A program made the position numbers and the translations under genes. Positions 26,332 through 36,400 of a stretch of DNA of 64,000 bases are shown here, piece by piece; the first letter of the stretch is position 1; every line of letters begins with the position of its first letter. The DNA comes from Clostridium fermenticellae (GTDB taxonomy: Bacteria > Bacillota > Clostridia > Clostridiales > Clostridiaceae): assembly GCF_003600355.1 (NCBI RefSeq), contig NZ_CP032416.1, positions 1,446,183 to 1,510,182 on the forward strand, read 5' to 3'. Below the pieces are notes generated by a model, which was not told the DNA's origin, did not search any database, and saw only the letters and a list, made by a program, of their open reading frames with translations.

Positions 26332-27261
26332 ATGGCCGTAAAAGTTAAAGAATTAATACATGACTTGGATTTAGAAGTTTTAAATGAGGGTAAAAAGAAT
26401 AATGAATTGACTGTAAGTGATATAAATAGACCAGGGCTCCAATTTGCTGGATTCTATAATTATTATGCTAATGAGAGAATACAGGTTGTTGGAAAAGCTG
26501 AATGGAGTTTCCTAAATGCAATGCAACCAAATCTAAGACGCAAAAGGCTAAGAAAGTATTTCGAATTTTATAATCCAGCAACAATTGTAACACGTGGATT
26601 AGAACCACATGAAGATTTTATGGAGAGTGCAAAAGGAAATGATAGATGGATACTTAGGACTAATAGTATTTCTACAAGATTTATTAGTAAAGTTATGAGA
26701 TATCTTGATTCAAAACTGGCACCAGAGACAAGAGTTCATGGTGTTCTTGTTGATGTATATGGTATTGGAATACTTATAATGGGTGAAAGTGGTATAGGCA
26801 AAAGTGAAACAGCTCTTGAACTTATAAAAAGAGGACATAGACTTGTAGCTGATGATGCAGTTGATATAAAAGAAATAGATGGTAAGCTATATGGAACTTC
26901 GCCATATATTACATCTGGAATGATTGAAGTTAGAGGAATGGGCATAATTGACATTCCTGCACTTTATGGTTTGAGTTCAATACTAAAGAGCAAGGTAATA
27001 GATCTTGTTATATATATAGAGCAGTGGAAAAAGGATGAAAATTATGACAGGCTTGGTATAGATAAAGAATATGTTGACATATTAAGTGTACCTGTTAGAA
27101 AAATTGTTCTTCCAATAAGACCCGGTAGAAATCTAGCAGTTATAATTGAAGCCGCTGCTGCAAATTATAGATATAGTTTTATATCAAATACAAATCCAGT
27201 TGAAATAATAAGTAAAAGAATAAATGAAGAAGCAAGGAAGAAGGAACATCTTGAAAAGTAA
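26332..27261 (+). CDS. hprK: HPr kinase/phosphorylase
   Basis: Phosphorylates and dephosphorylates Ser46 of HPr and so controls CcpA-dependent carbon catabolite repression. 309 residues. Conserved RVHGVLVDVYG, then the P-loop GESGIGKS (151-158), the catalytic LVADDAVDI, and the HPrK signature EVRGMGIIDI. RBS GGAGG. The 5-formyl-THF cycloligase start overlaps its 3' end, so they are translationally coupled. Confidence 0.96.
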   Translation: MAVKVKELIHDLDLEVLNEGKKNNELTVSDINRPGLQFAGFYNYYANERIQVVGKAEWSFLNAMQPNLRRKRLRKYFEFYNPATIVTRGLEPHEDFMESAKGNDRWILRTNSISTRFISKVMRYLDSKLAPETRVHGVLVDVYGIGILIMGESGIGKSETALELIKRGHRLVADDAVDIKEIDGKLYGTSPYITSGMIEVRGMGIIDIPALYGLSSILKSKVIDLVIYIEQWKKDENYDRLGIDKEYVDILSVPVRKIVLPIRPGRNLAVIIEAAAANYRYSFISNTNPVEIISKRINEEARKKEHLEK

Positions 27262-27802
27262 AAAAGAATATAGAAAAATGGTAAATTCCCTAAAAAAATC
27301 TCTGACTTATGAGCATAAAAGGAAGTTGGATAATATCATTTTTGATAATGTCATAGATAGTAAAGAATATAAAAATTCGAATATTATTTTTATATTTGTA
27401 AGCTATGATAAAGAAGTTGATACTCACAGAATAATGAAACGAGCATTTGATGATGGAAAGGTAGTCTGTGTACCCAAAGTGATCTCGATGAAAGATGGAA
27501 TGGTGGCAATAAAGGTAAATAAGTTTGAAGATCTAACTCCTGGTGCGTATGGTATATTAGAGCCAGAATATATACCTGAAAATATAGTTGATGCATCAAT
27601 GATTGATGTCGTTTTTTTACCAGGTGTTGCTTTTGGAAAAAATTTTGGAAGGCTAGGCTATGGCGGGGGATTTTATGATAGATTTTTAAAGTATATAAAT
27701 AATAATTGCCCCAAAGTTGGATTAGCATATGACTTTCAAATATTTGATAAGATTCCGATGAAAGAGTATGATAAATATGTTGATAGAATAATTACAAATT
27801 AA
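27251..27802 (+). CDS. 5-formyltetrahydrofolate cyclo-ligase
   Basis: Converts 5-formyl-THF to 5,10-methenyl-THF using ATP, in folate recycling. Family marks: N-terminal K.EYRKM, the DVVFLPGVAF loop, and the substrate-binding signature GKNFGRLGYGGGFYDRFL. I prefer TTG 27251 (AAGGAA 5 bases upstream, overlapping hprK by 11 bases); an ATG at 27224 is in frame but has no ribosome binding site. About 183 residues from this start. Confidence 0.88.
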   Translation: MKSKKEYRKMVNSLKKSLTYEHKRKLDNIIFDNVIDSKEYKNSNIIFIFVSYDKEVDTHRIMKRAFDDGKVVCVPKVISMKDGMVAIKVNKFEDLTPGAYGILEPEYIPENIVDASMIDVVFLPGVAFGKNFGRLGYGGGFYDRFLKYINNNCPKVGLAYDFQIFDKIPMKEYDKYVDRIITN

Positions 27803-27847
27803 TTGCAGATACTAATGGTGGATTCATTTTCACTGGTGGTGTATTCT

Positions 27848-28786
27848 ATGAAAATATTTGATATGGTAGATGGTTTTAAGGAAGTTAAGCATGAATTTGA
27901 ACTAGGAAAGAGTCATTATTGGATACATATAAATGTTAAAGAAATAGATCAATTTAAAAAACTTATTTTGGTAGATGAAGAAAGTGTGCTTGAGTGTAAG
28001 AATTTTAATCAATCTTCTAAAATAAGTTTTTTTGATAATTATACATTTATGGTTTTAAATATACTTGATTATGATAAGGAGATTATAAATTCAAAAGAAC
28101 TTAATATATTTTTAGCAAAAGATTATATAGTTACGGTATACAAAGATAATATAGAAATTTTAAATACATTAATTAGTGACATAATGAATTCGAAAAATTG
28201 CTTTGCATTAAAGAAAACTCCTAAAGTATGTATATTACTTTATTATATATTAGATAGAATAATAGTTAATAATTATGATATAATAGCGTCTTTAGAAACT
28301 AAAGCAGATGAAATTGAGATAAGCATATTAAAAAATTTAAAACGTGAACAGATAGAGGGTGTAATAAATTTAAGAAGACAGGTTTATAAAATAAGGAAAT
28401 ATTTAAGCCCTTTAAGATATATAGGCGATAGCTTAGTTGGAAATGAAAATTTGATTATAGATAGTGAAAATAGAATTTTATTTATAAATTTGAATAAAAA
28501 GGTAGAAAAACTTATGTTGACCTTGGAAAGTCTTGTACAAGATTTAGCAATAGTAAGAGAGGCATTTGAATCTGAAATTGCAAATAGAACTAATGAATTA
28601 ATGAAAGCATTTACGATAATTGCCACCATATTTTTACCTCTTAATTTAATTACCAGTATGCATGGGATGAATTTAAAAGGGATGCCATTTGAAAAATTAG
28701 ATAATGGGTATTATTATATAATTATGGCTATGATTGCTATATCCTTGACTCTTATCTATATATTTAAAAAAAAGAAATGGATATAA
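27848..28786 (+). CDS. CorA-like magnesium/divalent cation transporter
   Basis: 312 residues with the CorA architecture: a large cytosolic N-terminal domain, a long helix (residues ~200-250), and two C-terminal TM helices separated by the selectivity signature GMN (in SMHGMNLKGMP), ending KKKKWI. Start is ATG 27848 after GGTGGTG. It is shorter and more divergent than E. coli CorA, like other Firmicute CorA paralogues, so the preferred ion is not certain. Same direction as hprK and the cycloligase, with a 45-base gap. Confidence 0.88.
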   Translation: MKIFDMVDGFKEVKHEFELGKSHYWIHINVKEIDQFKKLILVDEESVLECKNFNQSSKISFFDNYTFMVLNILDYDKEIINSKELNIFLAKDYIVTVYKDNIEILNTLISDIMNSKNCFALKKTPKVCILLYYILDRIIVNNYDIIASLETKADEIEISILKNLKREQIEGVINLRRQVYKIRKYLSPLRYIGDSLVGNENLIIDSENRILFINLNKKVEKLMLTLESLVQDLAIVREAFESEIANRTNELMKAFTIIATIFLPLNLITSMHGMNLKGMPFEKLDNGYYYIIMAMIAISLTLIYIFKKKKWI

Positions 28787-28811
28787 AATAACTTAAAAGG
28801 AGTGATTAATT

Positions 28812-30212
28812 TTGGATAAGAACTTAACTAAAAATCATGAGTATGCCTGGGATAAGTATTCAGAAGATGATATAAAAAAAGTTTTTGAACTTTCAGAAAG
28901 ATACAAAAACTTCATATCAAAATGCAAAACCGAAAGGGAATGTGTATCTGGATTCATATCAAAGGCAGAAGCAAATGGCTATAAGAATTTAGAAAATATA
29001 ATAAAGAAGAATGGTAGTTTAAAAGCTGGAGACAAAGTATATTTAAACAACAAGGATAAGACATTAGCTATGTTTGTAATAGGTAAAGAGTCTATTGAGA
29101 ATGGTATGTCAATATTGGGAGCTCATATAGATTCACCAAGACTTGATTTAAAACAAAATCCTTTATATGAGGATACAGATCTAGCAATGTTTGAAACTCA
29201 CTATTATGGTGGAATAAAAAAGTATCAATGGGTTACTTTACCTCTTGCAATTCACGGGGTTGTAGTAAAGAAGGATGGTACTAAACTTAATATTTCTATT
29301 GGAGAAGATGAAAGTGATCCTGTTTTCGGAGTTTCTGATCTTTTAATACATCTTGCGCAAACACAGATGGAGAAAAAGGCTACTAAGGTTATTGAGGGAG
29401 AAGACTTAAATATTTTGATTGGAAGTATACCAGTTAAAGATAAGGAAGTAAAGCAAAAAGTAAAGCAGAATATATTGGAACTTATGAATAAAAAGTATGA
29501 TATTGTAGAGGAAGATTTTGTATCATCTGAATTTGAGGTAGTACCTGCTGGAAAGGCAAGAGACTATGGATTAGATAAAAGTATGGTAATGGCATATGGA
29601 CATGATGATAAAATTTGTGCATATACTTCATTTGAGGCTATAATGAAGATTAACAATCCAGAAAAAACCTGTGTAGCTCTATTTGTTGATAAAGAGGAAA
29701 TAGGAAGCGTAGGAGCTACTGGTATGCAGTCAAAGTTCTTTGAATATTCTGTTGCTGAGGTTATAAATTTATTGGAAGATTACAATGAGCTAAAATTGAA
29801 AAGAGCTCTTGCAAATTCAAAAATGCTTTCATCTGATGTAAGTGCTGCATTTGACCCAAATTATCCTTCAGTTATGGATAAAAATAATTGTGCATATTTT
29901 GGAAAAGGGATAGTTTTCAATAAATATACTGGTTCTAAGGGAAAATCTGGATCTAATGATGCAAACCCAGAATATATTGCAGAGATAAGAAAAATAATGG
30001 AAAAACATAATGTTTCATGGCAGGCTTCAGAACTTGGCAAGGTTGATCAAGGCGGCGGAGGAACTATTGCTTATATATTAGCCGAGTACAATATGCAGGT
30101 TATAGATTGTGGAGTTGCTCTTTTAAATATGCATGCTCCATGGGAAATTGCAAGCAAAGCTGATATATATGAGGCATTTAGAGGATACTATGCATTTTTG
30201 TCAGAGGCTTAA
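28812..30212 (+). CDS. M18 family aminopeptidase
   Basis: Metallo-aminopeptidase of the M18 (aspartyl aminopeptidase / aminopeptidase I) family, cytosolic. 466 residues. Zinc-ligand motifs are GAHIDSPRLD (His/Asp), DKEEIGSVGATG (catalytic Glu and ligand Glu), SSDVSAAFDPNYP, and C-terminal NMHAPWE with the final His. TTG 28812 is preceded by AAGGAGTG. It ends at a terminator shared with the convergent PHP gene. Confidence 0.93.
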   Translation: MDKNLTKNHEYAWDKYSEDDIKKVFELSERYKNFISKCKTERECVSGFISKAEANGYKNLENIIKKNGSLKAGDKVYLNNKDKTLAMFVIGKESIENGMSILGAHIDSPRLDLKQNPLYEDTDLAMFETHYYGGIKKYQWVTLPLAIHGVVVKKDGTKLNISIGEDESDPVFGVSDLLIHLAQTQMEKKATKVIEGEDLNILIGSIPVKDKEVKQKVKQNILELMNKKYDIVEEDFVSSEFEVVPAGKARDYGLDKSMVMAYGHDDKICAYTSFEAIMKINNPEKTCVALFVDKEEIGSVGATGMQSKFFEYSVAEVINLLEDYNELKLKRALANSKMLSSDVSAAFDPNYPSVMDKNNCAYFGKGIVFNKYTGSKGKSGSNDANPEYIAEIRKIMEKHNVSWQASELGKVDQGGGGTIAYILAEYNMQVIDCGVALLNMHAPWEIASKADIYEAFRGYYAFLSEA

Positions 30213-30241
30213 TTTTATAAGTAAGTCGGACTAAATTATAA

Positions 30242-30276
30242 AACTAGACAGTATTATATTTTGCTGTCTAGTTTTT
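30242..30276. terminator. Bidirectional terminator M18 / PHP operon
   Basis: AACTAGACAG / CTGTCTAGTT stem followed by TTT on the plus strand and A-rich sequence before it. The last codons of the minus-strand PHP gene form half of the stem. Confidence 0.8.
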
Positions 30277-31096
30277 CTAAAAATATATCAATATCATCTT
30301 GCGACAAGAAAACTTTTCCTATTTTTTGTGCATGTTTTGAGTCTTGTTTTACTATACCATGAAAATCTGAACCGGCAGTAATTATTTTTTTATATTTTAA
30401 AGCCGCTTGTTTAAATCTCTTGGTATCTTTGATACTGTTAACCGGGTAAATTGCTTCTATACCATCAAAGGGCATTTGATATAATTCTTCTAAATTTAGA
30501 TTTTCTATAAGTATAGGATGTGCTAAAACTATAACTGCATGATTTAATTTTAAGTAATTTATGCCATCAATTAATTCTAACTTTTCATTTGGAACATATG
30601 CAGGGCTGTTTTCACCTATCAAATACTTGAAAATGTAATTCCAATTATAATTATAACCTTGCTTTATGATGGCGGAAGCAATATGAGGTCTTGCAACAAC
30701 GCCTTTTGTTTCTTCTAAAATCTTGTCAAAATCAAGATTTATTTTAAAAATATTTCTAAGGTTCTCGACGATCTTTTTTGCCCTATATATTCTAAAATCA
30801 CTCATTTCTTTTAAGTATTTTCTAAATTCTACGCCTATTTGGTCAATATTTTTGAAGTATCCGAGTATATGGACTTTTTGATTTTTATACAAGGTTGATA
30901 GTTCTATTCCTGGAACAACTTTAATCTTATAAGAATCTCCAAATTTCAATGCCTCATTTAAACCATCTATTGTGTCATGATCAGTTACAGAAAGTATATC
31001 AATATTCTCTAATTTTGCCATTTTTATTATTTCTCTTGGTGTAAATTTACCATCCGAGGAATTAGTGTGTATATGGAAATCTCCTTTTTTGTACAA
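30254..31096 (-). CDS. PHP-domain phosphoesterase (RNase AM / TrpH-like)
   Basis: 280 residues. PHP metal-binding motifs are complete: DFHIHTNSSDGKFTP (residues 6-20), VTDHDTIDG, PGIELST, then ARPHIA and the final AGSDFHG. Related proteins hydrolyse 3',5'-bisphosphonucleotides or degrade RNA from the 5' end. It lies 38 bases downstream of the flavoprotein gene on the same strand and is likely the last gene of the operon that begins with the 1620-residue protein. Nucleotide phosphate hydrolysis would fit the theme of that locus. Confidence 0.85.
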   Translation of the reverse strand: MYKKGDFHIHTNSSDGKFTPREIIKMAKLENIDILSVTDHDTIDGLNEALKFGDSYKIKVVPGIELSTLYKNQKVHILGYFKNIDQIGVEFRKYLKEMSDFRIYRAKKIVENLRNIFKINLDFDKILEETKGVVARPHIASAIIKQGYNYNWNYIFKYLIGENSPAYVPNEKLELIDGINYLKLNHAVIVLAHPILIENLNLEELYQMPFDGIEAIYPVNSIKDTKRFKQAALKYKKIITAGSDFHGIVKQDSKHAQKIGKVFLSQDDIDIFLEKLDSKI

Positions 31097-31134
31097 ATAA
31101 AATCACCCGCTTATACTAATTTATTTAATATATA

Positions 31135-32190
31135 TTATAAACTCTTTATTATATTTTTAGCAAAACTTTCTGATTTTATTTCGATACCAGGAATTTTAAA
31201 TATTGTTTTAGGATCATTTGCTGTTTCAGTCATAATAGCATATGGAGGTAGTTTAAAGCCTTTGTTTATATTTAATGAACCTATAAGCTGTTTAGCTACA
31301 GAGTCACTGCCTGAATTTCCAGAAACAACTATTCCAAATATAGATTTATTATAAAAACTTATTTTATGATATAAAACAGTAAGTCTGTTTATTACAGCAG
31401 ATAGATTTGCGCCTATTGAATCATTATAATTTGGACACAACCATACTATAATATCTGAACATTGTATCGAAGGAAGTACATTTTCAGTTATAAATCCTCC
31501 ATAAAAACAACTATTTTGTTTTCCATAATGTAAGCAAAGTTTATAGTGGCATCCCTTACAGTCAAGTATATTTTCATTTTCAATTTGTATTTCATGTATG
31601 TCTATATTTTTCATGTGCTTTGAGGTTAAATGCCATAGATCTAATGTATTTGATATCTTATGAGGTGATGAATACAAAACTGTTAATTTCTTATTGCCGC
31701 CTGATGATATAGTATTTTCATATTTTAATAAGCGTTCTCCTAATTTTTGACTTAACTTAATTGATATGTCTTTAAGAGAAAGATCAGAGTATGTTTTTTG
31801 CCAGGTTAAAAAATTTTTAAAATTTACAGTAATCTCTACTAATGGCTGACCTATAAACGTACATCCTAAATTATTTGCTATGAAGATAATATCTTGAGCA
31901 GATCGTTTGCTTCCAAGTTCCGAGTTAGTGTGCAGAAGTAGGGCACCGACAGAATTTTCAAAAGCATTTTTGGATTTATTTCTAAGCTCCTCTAAGAAGT
32001 TAAACATAGGTACGTCAATACATATACTGTTTAATTCAACACAAAATAATATTTTCTTGCGTTGAAAGCTTACATAACTTTGAGTACCATTTATATATTT
32101 TACAGAAGAAAATGCTTTTACAAATGCATTTATCATATTTTTTAATTGGATTGATGATTTACTGGGACATATGACATATAATTCCCTCAC
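31135..32190 (-). CDS. Double flavodoxin-like NAD(P)H oxidoreductase with cysteine cluster
   Basis: 351 residues in two halves. Residues 1-160 look like a worn flavodoxin/FMN-reductase domain (LLLHTNSELGSKRSAQD, GCTFIGQPLVE). Residues ~168-350 form a second one with an FMN-phosphate loop LYSSPHKISNT and a cysteine cluster Cys211-x2-Cys214-x4-Cys219-x8-Cys228. That recalls the iron-sulfur flavoproteins, though their spacing is CxxCxxC-x5-C. Its start overlaps the dehydrogenase stop by 4 bases (ATGA), so the two are co-translated. Probably an electron carrier or flavin reductase for that dehydrogenase. Confidence 0.7.
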   Translation of the reverse strand: MRELYVICPSKSSIQLKNMINAFVKAFSSVKYINGTQSYVSFQRKKILFCVELNSICIDVPMFNFLEELRNKSKNAFENSVGALLLHTNSELGSKRSAQDIIFIANNLGCTFIGQPLVEITVNFKNFLTWQKTYSDLSLKDISIKLSQKLGERLLKYENTISSGGNKKLTVLYSSPHKISNTLDLWHLTSKHMKNIDIHEIQIENENILDCKGCHYKLCLHYGKQNSCFYGGFITENVLPSIQCSDIIVWLCPNYNDSIGANLSAVINRLTVLYHKISFYNKSIFGIVVSGNSGSDSVAKQLIGSLNINKGFKLPPYAIMTETANDPKTIFKIPGIEIKSESFAKNIIKSL

Positions 32191-33446
32191 GTTTTTCCCT
32201 CCTTGAAATCAATTTTTAAATCTATAAGGTCATCATATGTTTGCTTAATTCTATTTAATAACTTTTCGGGCATATTGTCGTAATATTCAATTTCAGTTCC
32301 ATATCTTCTAAGTTTGTTGCGACAACCCATAAATGCATCTCCTATAAATATTGAACTATAATGCCAATCGCCTTTTATAGTATCTATAATTGAAAATGTT
32401 CCGGATGATAGTGCAGGTGCTATATATGGTTTAAAACCTATAGATCTTATTTCTAAATTGGCATTTTCTGCTTTTAATGTTAGATATTTTGATGCATTAT
32501 GATTGTAATTTTCAATATCATTTGCAATTACAAGTCCTTTGCCGTGAGGTCCAAAAGCCCTTCCATAAAAGGCATAATTATTTGAAATCTTTTCTTTATT
32601 AGAATAGTAGTTTGCACGTGCATTCATAACACCAAGCCCATATCCTCTTATCTGATCTGGCTTTAATCCTGCATCTAGGGCTACCTTGCACAATAGATCA
32701 ACAGGATCAGACATTACTGCAAATATACCTGAAAAATCGGCCAACTTTGCCTTTCGGGCATAATCATATATTATTTTTGAATTGCCATTAAACTGCATTG
32801 TTCTTACATCTGATATTTTGTTTTTAACGCTAGGTACACCTAGTGAAACACAAAATATAAACATATCACAATCAAATATCTGATTTTCATCGTCAAGTGG
32901 CTCAACAGGAACCAAATTATTGTTATTTATATCAAATATCTGGTTACATTCATACTCCCATCTCTTTATTTTGTTTTTATCTTTATCATATATCATTATT
33001 CTATCAATATATGAATTTCCAAGTAGTCTTAATCCAGTAACTAGTGTTCCACCAACATCTCCAAGTCCAACAACTGTTATATTCCACTTTCTAAATGATT
33101 TATGTCCGTACACACCTATCGGATTTTTTAATAACTTATCCCAATTTTTATAAGCCGTGTTTAAAGATATTACTTTTCTTTGTTTTATACTCTCTAAAAG
33201 CTTAATAGGAATGTGAATTGGGTTTGAAGACAAATTTGTTATTAAACTTAAACCTTCTTCATTCAGAAATAAGTTATTTGGGGAAGTCACATAAAAACTT
33301 CCTTTTGACCTTAAAGGATTTATATTATTTAATGAAAATATATTTTCACTGCATAAATTAAAAGTATCATAAGAAATTCTTTTAAAAGGGTAGGGGATAT
33401 GTGATACAAAAACTTTACCATCCGACATATAATAGTTTAAATTCAT
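32187..33446 (-). CDS. Lactate/malate-dehydrogenase-like protein with N-terminal extension
   Basis: 419 residues. After about 120 residues of unknown N-terminal sequence comes an NAD-binding Rossmann motif ITVVGLGDVGGTLVTGLRLLG, then MSDPVDLLCKVAL (equivalent to the NPVD motif of LDH/MDH), GYGLGVMNARANY, and FGPHGKG, placed like the catalytic His loop GEHGD. So the LDH/MDH fold and catalytic His seem kept while the substrate loop differs. Normal LDHs are about 315 residues; the extension is unusual. Start at ATG 33446 follows AAAGG. 23 bases after the 1620-residue gene. Confidence 0.72.
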   Translation of the reverse strand: MNLNYYMSDGKVFVSHIPYPFKRISYDTFNLCSENIFSLNNINPLRSKGSFYVTSPNNLFLNEEGLSLITNLSSNPIHIPIKLLESIKQRKVISLNTAYKNWDKLLKNPIGVYGHKSFRKWNITVVGLGDVGGTLVTGLRLLGNSYIDRIMIYDKDKNKIKRWEYECNQIFDINNNNLVPVEPLDDENQIFDCDMFIFCVSLGVPSVKNKISDVRTMQFNGNSKIIYDYARKAKLADFSGIFAVMSDPVDLLCKVALDAGLKPDQIRGYGLGVMNARANYYSNKEKISNNYAFYGRAFGPHGKGLVIANDIENYNHNASKYLTLKAENANLEIRSIGFKPYIAPALSSGTFSIIDTIKGDWHYSSIFIGDAFMGCRNKLRRYGTEIEYYDNMPEKLLNRIKQTYDDLIDLKIDFKEGKT

Positions 33447-33469
33447 ATATATCAACCTTTCTCTTGTAT

Positions 33470-36400
33470 TTATTCAAATGCGTGTTTCATTCTAATAAGA
33501 AGCTCAAGATCATTTTCCAAATAGGTAGATGCAGCTAAATTTAAGTTATACTTCATATTTTGTCCGTGATCCGGACATCTTGGTACAGTAAAAACTTGAC
33601 CTAGACACGAAAGTGTTAAGTTCTTCTCGTGTATTAAGTGATATTCATTTTCTATTACCTTTAAAATTTGAATACTATTTTCCAGGCATACTTTAGAAAA
33701 ATTATAAAGCAGGTATTTGGGAATATTTTTTATAAAAGCAGGATACGTATATGGAAGAATCATGTTTATTGATGGAAGTAAATTCCTATCAGGATAACTT
33801 CCTCTCCATATTGAATCTCCACCTATAAATGGGTAGAATGCATTCTCATTAAACCATAATTTTAACCTTGGTATAAAATATACACCATCCACTTCTCTTT
33901 TTTGCATATCCATCAGATCTTTTCCTCTTCCTGATAGAACACCCACTATGATTTTTTCAATATTTATATTTTCATTTTTGAAGATTGGGTCTAATGCTTT
34001 CATTCTATATCCTTTATGAAGTAGATCATCGACCAATATTACTGGTCTATTAAACGATTTTATCATTCTGACTTGAGCTTTTAGATCTAAATAATGTGGG
34101 AATTCTCCTATAATAAATTTATCTATACCTGGAAAAAACAACTTTTCTGTATGTAGTGCCTTTGTAACTGTGTTTGGTATTATATATCGTCTTAACATAT
34201 CACCATATGGTACACACATAGACTTCCCTAACTGAGTTGGTATCAATCTTTCGGTTGGAACATTATTTCCCTTACAGATTTTATCTATCATAGCTTGATA
34301 TACAAAATCGACATTAAATGAAATTAGTAATTCACCAGGATATAGTTTATTTATAGCTTCCATCAGCTTTCTTCTTGATTGATGTATTACTTGTTTGATT
34401 TTTGCATTATGTCTAAAAGGCTCTTTTATTACATCTTGTATATCCAAATTTATTATACAGGGGTTACTTATATTTACAGCGTATACTGGATCATTATCTT
34501 CTGCATATTTTATTTTCGTGAAACCATAAAGTTCAAGTAATTCATAAATACTATCAGAATGCAATTTGGGGGAGATAGAATCCTTGTATATTGCGTATTC
34601 ATAATCATTAGAGACACATATTGATATTGTTTCTGTCAAAAGTATTTGTTCAAGTTCCTTATTATTTTTATGATTATACTTCATATAAATACCATCTAAT
34701 AATATTATCCTTCCAGTACTATTTTTACGTATATATTTTGAAACCATATAATTATTAAATTCATCATATAGTGTTGTTGAATTTATTACGTGAAAAACTG
34801 AAAAGCCCAATGTCTTATCTGTAATTATATCTTTAAGCAGTAAAATTCTTGAAGGTGATTTTTTAAATATATTTATGATTTTGTTAATTGAATCATTATT
34901 ATTGTTCTGTAAGAAATCTTGTATAAAATCTAAAACAGTTTTATCTAAATCTTTAATAAGCTGTGTTTTTAACGATATTGGTTTTATTAAAGCTTTATCT
35001 TGAGATTCTCTTTGATAAAATCCACTATTATAGATATATTCCTCAGCCATAGGATCTACTAAAGTGGATATATCTCTATTGGAATCAATCAATTTTCTAA
35101 TTTGTGTAGAACTTATTTCTGAATATTTTGATGAAAGTGTTAAAATTATTACGTTTCCATCAATTTTGTTTATTTCTGAGTTTAATTTCTTATTTTTGCC
35201 TCTCTCAAATATTATATGAGAAAATGTATATATAGAATTTTCAACTTTAGTTTTTTTATAACCCGATGCATTTAATAAAACATCACTTCCTACACATATA
35301 TAAATAACTGAGTTAGGAAAGTTTTCTTTTAAGATTTTTAAATCGTCTGGATTAGCAATATTAGTAGGATAAATATCAGGGTATAAATATATACTAAGTT
35401 CGTCTGAAATAGACATGTTTATGATATTTTTTCTCAAAAGACTTGGCAATGTCTTTTTTGACCATGAAAATTCATCGATTGCTAAATAAACCTCAAAACC
35501 AAGGTCACGTATATGCTTTGCAATTTCTTTATGACTTAATGAGAATGGATCAAATGTTCCAGGAAAAAATGCCACTTTATTTGGTATTTCAATATTTATA
35601 TCACCATATGCAAAAGAAAAATCTGATATAAACCTATAAATATGATTTAAACTTGCAGATTTTATTAAAAGCAACGGTTCCTTATTTTCATTTTCAGTAA
35701 TTAATGTTATTATTTTTTTTGCTATTATATTGAATATTAAAATTTTCTCCTTTAAATTCATGGAATTTGTGTCAAAAATATCTTTTCCTATAACACTAAA
35801 TGATGATTGTTTGACTTGAGAATTATAACTTCCAAGCCCATTTAGAAGAATACCTAGCATACTAATAAGCCTTTTTTTGTAGGAATTTTCATTTTCCCTA
35901 AATCTTTTTCTATATATATTGTAATTCGATATGGTAATTCCTATAGTTTTTATTATTAATGATTTTAAATTTGGATTTGAGGTTTTTACCTTTAATACAC
36001 AGTCATCTATGATTTCATTTAACTCTTTAGGTTGAAGCCATAAAAGTGATGCGCCGGCATATTCTGGTATATATTCAGTAAACCTATTTCCTTCTAGTTC
36101 CAAAGCTCTTATAAGTTCTACCGCAACTTCATTTCTTTCTGCTAATGAAATATATGGCATTATTTCTAATATAGCATTTCCTGCCCTATTTCTTACACTC
36201 TCTATTGCGCTGACCTTTAGCAAATTGCAAAAATGTATGGCGGTGTGAAGCCCCATAGATTGAATATTATTGAGTGCATGATACAGAAGTAAATCTATCT
36301 GATTTCTTTTTTTAACCCAATCTGTAGCAGTTTTTAAATTATTTAAAAATATATCCGTAATTATATTTCTATTTAATTCACAGTAATTTGCGAATGTATT

